A stretch of 64,000 bases of DNA from Adenophora triphylla var. japonica. Its lineage: Eukaryota > Streptophyta > Magnoliopsida > Asterales > Campanulaceae. Shown here in pieces: positions 59,751-64,000 of the stretch. A program made the translations under genes and the position numbers. The DNA is taken from positions 186,001 to 250,000 of the forward strand of contig JAFEMH010002095.1 in NCBI GenBank assembly GCA_022495995.1, given 5' to 3'. Under the pieces are notes generated by a model. It made no database searches. It saw only the letters and a list, made by a program, of their open reading frames with translations, and was not told where the DNA came from. Numbering within the stretch: the first letter of the stretch is position 1; every line of letters starts with the position of its first letter.

Positions 59751-59920
59751 TTAAATTGAAGGAAAAATTCCCCAAGGACCCTCATGTCCAGATTTTATTC
59801 CATTTTAAAGAGAGATATTTTGTAAATCTTAAATAAGGAGTTCAACCCAAATTATAATTCCTCATACACCCCTACACTCCCCCTCTTCATTTTTTATCAT
59901 TTCTCTCTCTAAAATACACA

Positions 59921-60487
59921 GTGTTCTCTCACTCCAAATTCTCCGATTCCGACAGCCCATCGGAGCAGTTTTGGCGACCTTCCCTGTCCCGCTATACGAT
60001 CATCGTTCTCCCTCCCGTCCGCGACCTTCTCTCTTCTCTCCAGGTGATTTCCGTCGCACTTTCTCATCTCTCTAACCTTCATACTTCAAATCCGCCAACC
60101 ACCGCCACTCCTCCGACTCCCCAAAGATCTTACCTCTTTCCTTACGGACTGGACAGATTTGTCCATATCTTTCCCCAAATCATCAAACACAAAAGCCCTA
60201 ATTTGTCAACTCGGAACAATCGGCTTTCAATTCGTCGATCGATGGTACGTAACTTCTTAAAAAATATGTTAAATGTTTGCTTGTTTGTAATGCTTTGCAG
60301 CTTAATGTTTGCTACGAGTCTCATCTTTGTAATTTGGAAGCATCCGTCGAAGGATTTGAATGAGGTATTTGTTTTGCTTGTTGCTATGTTTATAGCCTCC
60401 ACGATCCTTGTTAGTAGAGTTTGTACCTCGGATCTTTCTCTCTCCATGTCTTCTCCGGCGAACTCGGTGAAATTCAACCGAGGTTAA
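59921..60487 (+). CDS. Unrecognised ORF in Pack-MULE B with two hydrophobic segments
   Basis: An open frame of 188 codons. The C-terminal part, from Met at 60242 (MVRNFLKNMLNVCLFVMLC), has two likely membrane helices (VCLFVMLCSLMFATSLIFVI; VFVLLVAMFIASTILV). The N-terminal half is Pro/Ser/Thr-rich and may be leader sequence read as protein. I recognise no family. It could be a captured small membrane-protein exon or chance. Confidence 0.3.
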   Translation: MFSHSKFSDSDSPSEQFWRPSLSRYTIIVLPPVRDLLSSLQVISVALSHLSNLHTSNPPTTATPPTPQRSYLFPYGLDRFVHIFPQIIKHKSPNLSTRNNRLSIRRSMVRNFLKNMLNVCLFVMLCSLMFATSLIFVIWKHPSKDLNEVFVLLVAMFIASTILVSRVCTSDLSLSMSSPANSVKFNRG

Positions 60488-60687
60488 ATACTTGTATAAT
60501 TCGTTGCATATGATTTTTCAAAGGAAAAGTATTTCCTATGTTAATGTTGATAAGACCATTGAATCATGTGATTCGGTTATCGGATTTTATTGACATACTC
60601 CTATATGGAAACTTATTGATCTAGATAGTGGAATGGTTATGATTAAGCAATATTTGGGTGAAGATTTTTTTGTTTACACTTTCTACA

Positions 60688-61179
60688 TGATATGATAGCT
60701 TTATTGGTGTGAGCGATGATGAGTTCGGGAAGGAGTTACGCCTTTAGATTTTGGAGGCTTAGACATTGCAAGATGTTATTCTTTGTTGTAGGCTACCCAA
60801 TTGGAGGGGACACCATAAAGGTGACTAGTGGTGTTGTTTCACGGATAGAGATCTTTGTCTTATGTTCATGGATCAACCGAACTTCTTGGATTGCGGAGTT
60901 ACAAATTTAGAATTTCAAATTTCATATTGCTAGTTATATACTTTACTCATTAACGAACCTGATTGATTTTCTTGCTTACGTGATGCTTTTGCGGATAGAT
61001 CTTTGCTATAAACTCGGGAAATTACGGTGGTCCCGCATTCAATGATAAAGGAAATTGTGTTGGGATTGCATTTCAATCTCTTAAACATGAGGATCACGAG
61101 AAAAGCATCGGTTATGTTATACCTACGCCGGTTGTTATGCATTTCATTAAAGATTACGAGAAAATGGAGAATATACAGG
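60688..61179 (+). pseudogene. Captured DEG9-like (Do-like) serine protease fragment
   Basis: The first exon-like piece (60688-60897) contains [10 protein letters not shown], then [20 protein letters not shown] and, after a frameshift, [12 protein letters not shown]. The second (about 60995-61179) reads [20 protein letters not shown], then [20 protein letters not shown] and [11 protein letters not shown], and ends at a CAG|GTGTGAG donor. The order and intron match plant nuclear DEG9 proteases. The catalytic motif GNSGGP is GNYGGP, so the nucleophile serine is lost, and at least two frameshifts are present. It is a non-functional captured fragment of the protease core. Confidence 0.82.
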
Positions 61180-61576
61180 TGTGAGTTCTTTAGTTTTGAT
61201 ATTTGCTACTGTGTGATTGTTTTAGTTATTGTCCATCATGTTTACCATCATTATCGGTGGTTTGGTGTTGCGTGAATGATCTTGGGAAGGTTGGACTATT
61301 TTTTTAATTTTGTTGATAATGAGTGGAATAGTATTACAACTTTGGATAACATGTTCTGAAATTGGTTTCTGAATTGCAGGATGTTCTACTTTTTCTTTGA
61401 ATCAAGGACTAGTAAGGCTGACCCAGTTGTGATATGGTTGACTAACCTGGTTGTAGTAGTGAGCTGGCTCTGTTTTATGAAAATGGCCCTTTCAAAATAA
61501 CCCAAAACATGTCTCTTGTTTGGAATGACTATGGTTGGGACAAGGTAAAACTCTCTCTCTCTCTCTCTCACACACA

Positions 61577-62089
61577 GGGGCGGAGCCAGGAATTGCCCTA
61601 GGGGGGGCAAGATTTCACGGGGGTTCGGGGGCAGCGTCCCCGAAAAAAAATTTCGGGTCGGACAAGTAAAAAATGGGTCGAATCCATGAAATACAATGTA
61701 TTTTAGTTAAAAATGTAAAGAATTAAGAAATGGGAAAAGCCTAACTAATTAATTAAGATTGAAAAAATGTGAAGAAATTAGGAGAAAGAGAAAAACAAAA
61801 CTGTTAAGAAAAAGAAATGGATAGAGAGAAAGAGAGAATAGCAAAGATGGAGGACAAATAAAATTAATTGAAAATGTAGGTAGCAGGGCTCGAACACGGA
61901 TTTGAAAGGAAACACCAAAGGCTTTAACTTCACCCCTTCTACCACTGAACCACACCACTCACTAGTGTTAATCTTGAAGTTAATTATATATATACATATA
62001 TAAAAAAAAATATTGGGGGGGCAAAAAAAAAATTCCACCGCATTTCGCTGCCAGGGGCGAGTCCCCCCATGCCCCCCTGGCTCCGCCCC
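61577..62089. mobile_element. TIR element (GGGGCGGAGCCAGG ends) in the carboxypeptidase intron
   Basis: It starts GGGGCGGAGCCAGG and ends CCTGGCTCCGCCCC, with further G-rich and C-rich subterminal tracts. It is inserted in a CT/CA microsatellite of the SCPL intron, so it arrived after the microsatellite existed. The target duplication is masked by the repeat. A tRNA-like stretch lies inside. Confidence 0.75.
61886..61952 (-). other. tRNA-related sequence with A- and B-box-like motifs
   Basis: The minus strand has TGGTTCAGTGG (61942-61952), an A-box match, and GTTCGAGCCC (61886-61895), a B-box match, about 46 bases apart. It does not fold as a full tRNA that I can show. It is probably a tRNA-derived piece inside the TIR element. 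Confidence 0.5.
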
Positions 62090-62092
62090 GCT

Positions 62093-62118
62093 CACACACA
62101 CACACACACACACACACA
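62093..62118. repeat. (CA)n microsatellite
   Basis: CA run directly right of the TIR element. With the CT/CA run at 61551-61576 it forms one microsatellite split by the insertion. Confidence 0.93.
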
Positions 62119-62927
62119 CCAAAATATTAGTGATTCTTAACACACACCCAATAAATATCTCGTGATTTTTAAACACCACGTCAGACATTTATGTAAAGTG
62201 CACTCAGTAGTGTTCGATTTTTGACAGGTTTCAAACTTGATATACGTGGACCAACCTACTTGAACAGGTTTCAGTTATAGCTCTAGCGACCAAGACCTTC
62301 GTCACGATGAAACAGGTGTCAGCAATGACCTTTACAATTTCTTGCAGGTTGGAATCTATATCCTTTTCAATATACAAATTGAATAGAGTAGCTATAATGA
62401 GGAAAAAAAGAAGGCATGCAAAATAAGAAAACAAGGGATTTGTATTTATATTATGTAACTTTACATGTAATTACAGGAGTTCTTCAAGGCACATCCTGGC
62501 TACGTAAAGAACAACTTCTTCATCACTGGAGAATCATACGCTGGGCATTATATTCGCTTCGCTTCTCGCATTAACCAAGGAAACAAGAAGAAAGAAGGCA
62601 TTCCAATTAACTTGAAAGTAGGACGAAAATTCCAATATTCTGTTTAGAAAATGCTTTTAGATCGTGTAATGTACAACACCTTGATTCAAAGGGTGTTGTA
62701 CAGTGCAACATCTTAAAACATACCCTGTACAATTATCTCTTTCATTTTCTGTTTATACATCCATTTTCTTACTAAAATATGGAATGTGAATAGGGATTCG
62801 GGATTGGCAATGGGCCCACTGAACCTGAAATTCAGTATCCAGCATACCCTGATTACGCTTTGAATATGTCAATAATAACTCAATCAGATTATGATGACAT
62901 AGTCAAGTTTATAATGAGTGGAATAGT

Positions 62928-64000
62928 CTTATATGTTACTTATAAGACTTTTTAAAAGTCTTATAAGTAACTTATAAGACTTTTTTAGTAATTCTTTTAC
63001 TTGTATAAAGACTTTTTAAAAGTCTTATATGTTACTTATAAGACTTTTTAAAAGTCTTATAAGTAACTTATAAGACTTTTTTAGTAAGTCTTTTACTTCT
63101 ATAAACACTTTTTAAAAGTCTTATATGTTACTTATAAGACTTTTTAAAAGTCTTATAAGTAACTTATAAGACTTTTTTAATAAGTCTTTTACTTATATAA
63201 AAGACTTTTTAAAAGTCTTATATGTTACTTATAAGACTTTTTTAATAAGTCTTTTACTTATATAAAAGACTTTTTAAAAGTCTTATATGTTACTTATAAG
63301 ACTTTTTAAAAGTCTTATAATCTTATAAGTAACTTATAAGACTTTTTTAGCAAGTCTTTTACTTATATAAAGACTTTTTAAAAGTCTTATATGTTACTTA
63401 TAAGACTTTTTAAAGTCTTATAAGTTACTTATAAGACTTTTTTAATAAGTCTTTTACATATATAAAGACTTTTTAATAAGTCTTATATATGTTACATATA
63501 AGACTTTTTAGTAAGTCTTATAAGTAACTTATAAGACTTTTTTAATAAGTCCTATAAGTAAAAACACTTATTAAAAAAAGTCTTATAAGTAACTTTTATA
63601 AGACTTATTAAAAAGTCTTATAAGTTACTTATAAGACTTGTTAAAAAGTCTTATAAATAACTTATAATAAGACTTAAAAGTCTTATAAGTTACTTATAAG
63701 ACTTGTTAAAAAGTCTTATAAATAACTTATAATAAGACTTATTAACAAGACTTTTTTATAAGTCTTATAAGACTTTTGGTTGAAAATTTTGTCTTATAAA
63801 AGTCAATTATAAAAGTCAAAGTAGTCTTATAATTAACTTATAAGAGTTGTAAATGTGTAAATTATGAGAGGAATTCGTTGTTATTATTGAAATTTTTAAT
63901 TTTTTTGGTTGAAACATTTGTCTTATAAGTCAATTATTAGAGACAAAATAATCTTATAATTAACTTATAAGAGTTGTAAATGTGTAAATTATGAGAGCAA
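62928..64000. repeat. TTATAAG short-palindrome array of Pack-MULE B
   Basis: A near-regular alternation of TTATATGTTACTTATAAGAC, TTTTTAAAAGTCTTATAAG and AACTTATAAGACTTTTTT, with about 10 higher-order units of 80-100 bp. From about 63775 it passes into the ATTCGTTGTTATTATTGAAA block also present in Pack-MULE A. Confidence 0.88.

Larger units (their letters stand above)
61380..62907 (+). pseudogene. Captured serine carboxypeptidase-like (SCPL48/49-type) fragment, four exons
   Basis: Exon-like pieces at 61380-61544, 62228-62347, 62477-62617 and 62794-62907 keep GT-AG borders. They read MFYFFFESRTSKADPVVIWL, NMSLVWNDYGWDK, VSNLIYVDQPT, NNFFITGESYAGHY with the catalytic serine, and GFGIGNGPTEPEIQYPAY. 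Two lesions are clear: a frameshift destroys the GGPGCSSE oxyanion-hole motif at about 61446, and a TGA replaces the glycine codon after VDQPT (62261-62263). Family members are vacuolar or secreted peptidases. The N-terminus and the Asp/His parts of the catalytic triad are missing. Confidence 0.9.
59761..64000 (+). mobile_element. Pack-MULE B (right end outside the window)
   Basis: The left end GGAAAAATTCCCCAAGGACC with CTCATGTCCAGATTTT resembles the Pack-MULE A terminal repeat and the fragment at 2386-2432. After a leader-like CT-rich segment come fragments of a DEG9-like protease and a serine carboxypeptidase. Then come the same TTATAAG arrays as in Pack-MULE A, running to the window edge. 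The right terminal repeat and duplication are not visible, so the extent is open. Confidence 0.75.

Noticed and set aside
61886..61952. Functional tRNA gene
   Set aside because: Only A- and B-box-like motifs are visible. No acceptor stem or anticodon arm can be paired, and it lies inside a transposable element.

Overview
This is nuclear DNA of a flowering plant, most likely a eudicot. The evidence is GT-AG introns, plant-specific gene families (WRKY, GRAS, NPH3), Ty1/copia elements primed by initiator tRNA-Met, and many Stowaway, Tourist, Helitron and Mutator-like elements. I cannot fix the order or species. The sequence is AT-rich, and most of it is transposon.

Host genes. (1) 200-421 (-): first coding exon of an RRM RNA-binding protein that runs off the left edge. 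(2) 11360-13591 (-): a four-exon BTB/POZ-NPH3 gene. (3) 14696-16219 (-): a single-exon ESS2/DGCR14 splicing-factor homologue. (4) about 46040-53300 (+): a group I WRKY transcription factor with four coding exons, a 4.3-kb leader intron and four short upstream ORFs. (5) 55135-56655 (-): a PAT1-branch GRAS regulator with a probable 1.7-kb leader intron. They have unrelated roles and do not form a functional cluster.

Transposon layers. 3803-10564 is a decayed copia element on the minus strand. A younger, shorter copia element (4513-7292, TSD GAAGA) that codes only Gag and protease is inserted in its RNase H region. 21663-25123 is a Tourist/Harbinger-type element (TSD TAA) carrying a GC-rich, G-quadruplex-prone minisatellite that is itself split by a 1.9-kb foldback MULE (22013-23917). 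25530-30206 is a Helitron-like cluster. 32648-41401 is a LARD-like element (2.54-kb LTRs, TSD GGAGT) with a 3.67-kb interior that shows no recognisable coding sequence. Stowaway MITEs with TA duplications are scattered throughout, including inside other elements.

Most notable are two related Pack-MULEs. 43171-45764 has a perfect 9-bp duplication (TAATGTTTC) and carries the last exon of a plastidic type I signal peptidase next to the first exon, intron and start of exon 2 of an STT3-type oligosaccharyltransferase gene. 59761 to the right edge has the same family of terminal repeat and carries frameshifted pieces of a DEG9-like protease and a serine carboxypeptidase. The carboxypeptidase piece is flanked by a 17-bp direct repeat. 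Both elements share long arrays of TTATAAG-type short palindromes.
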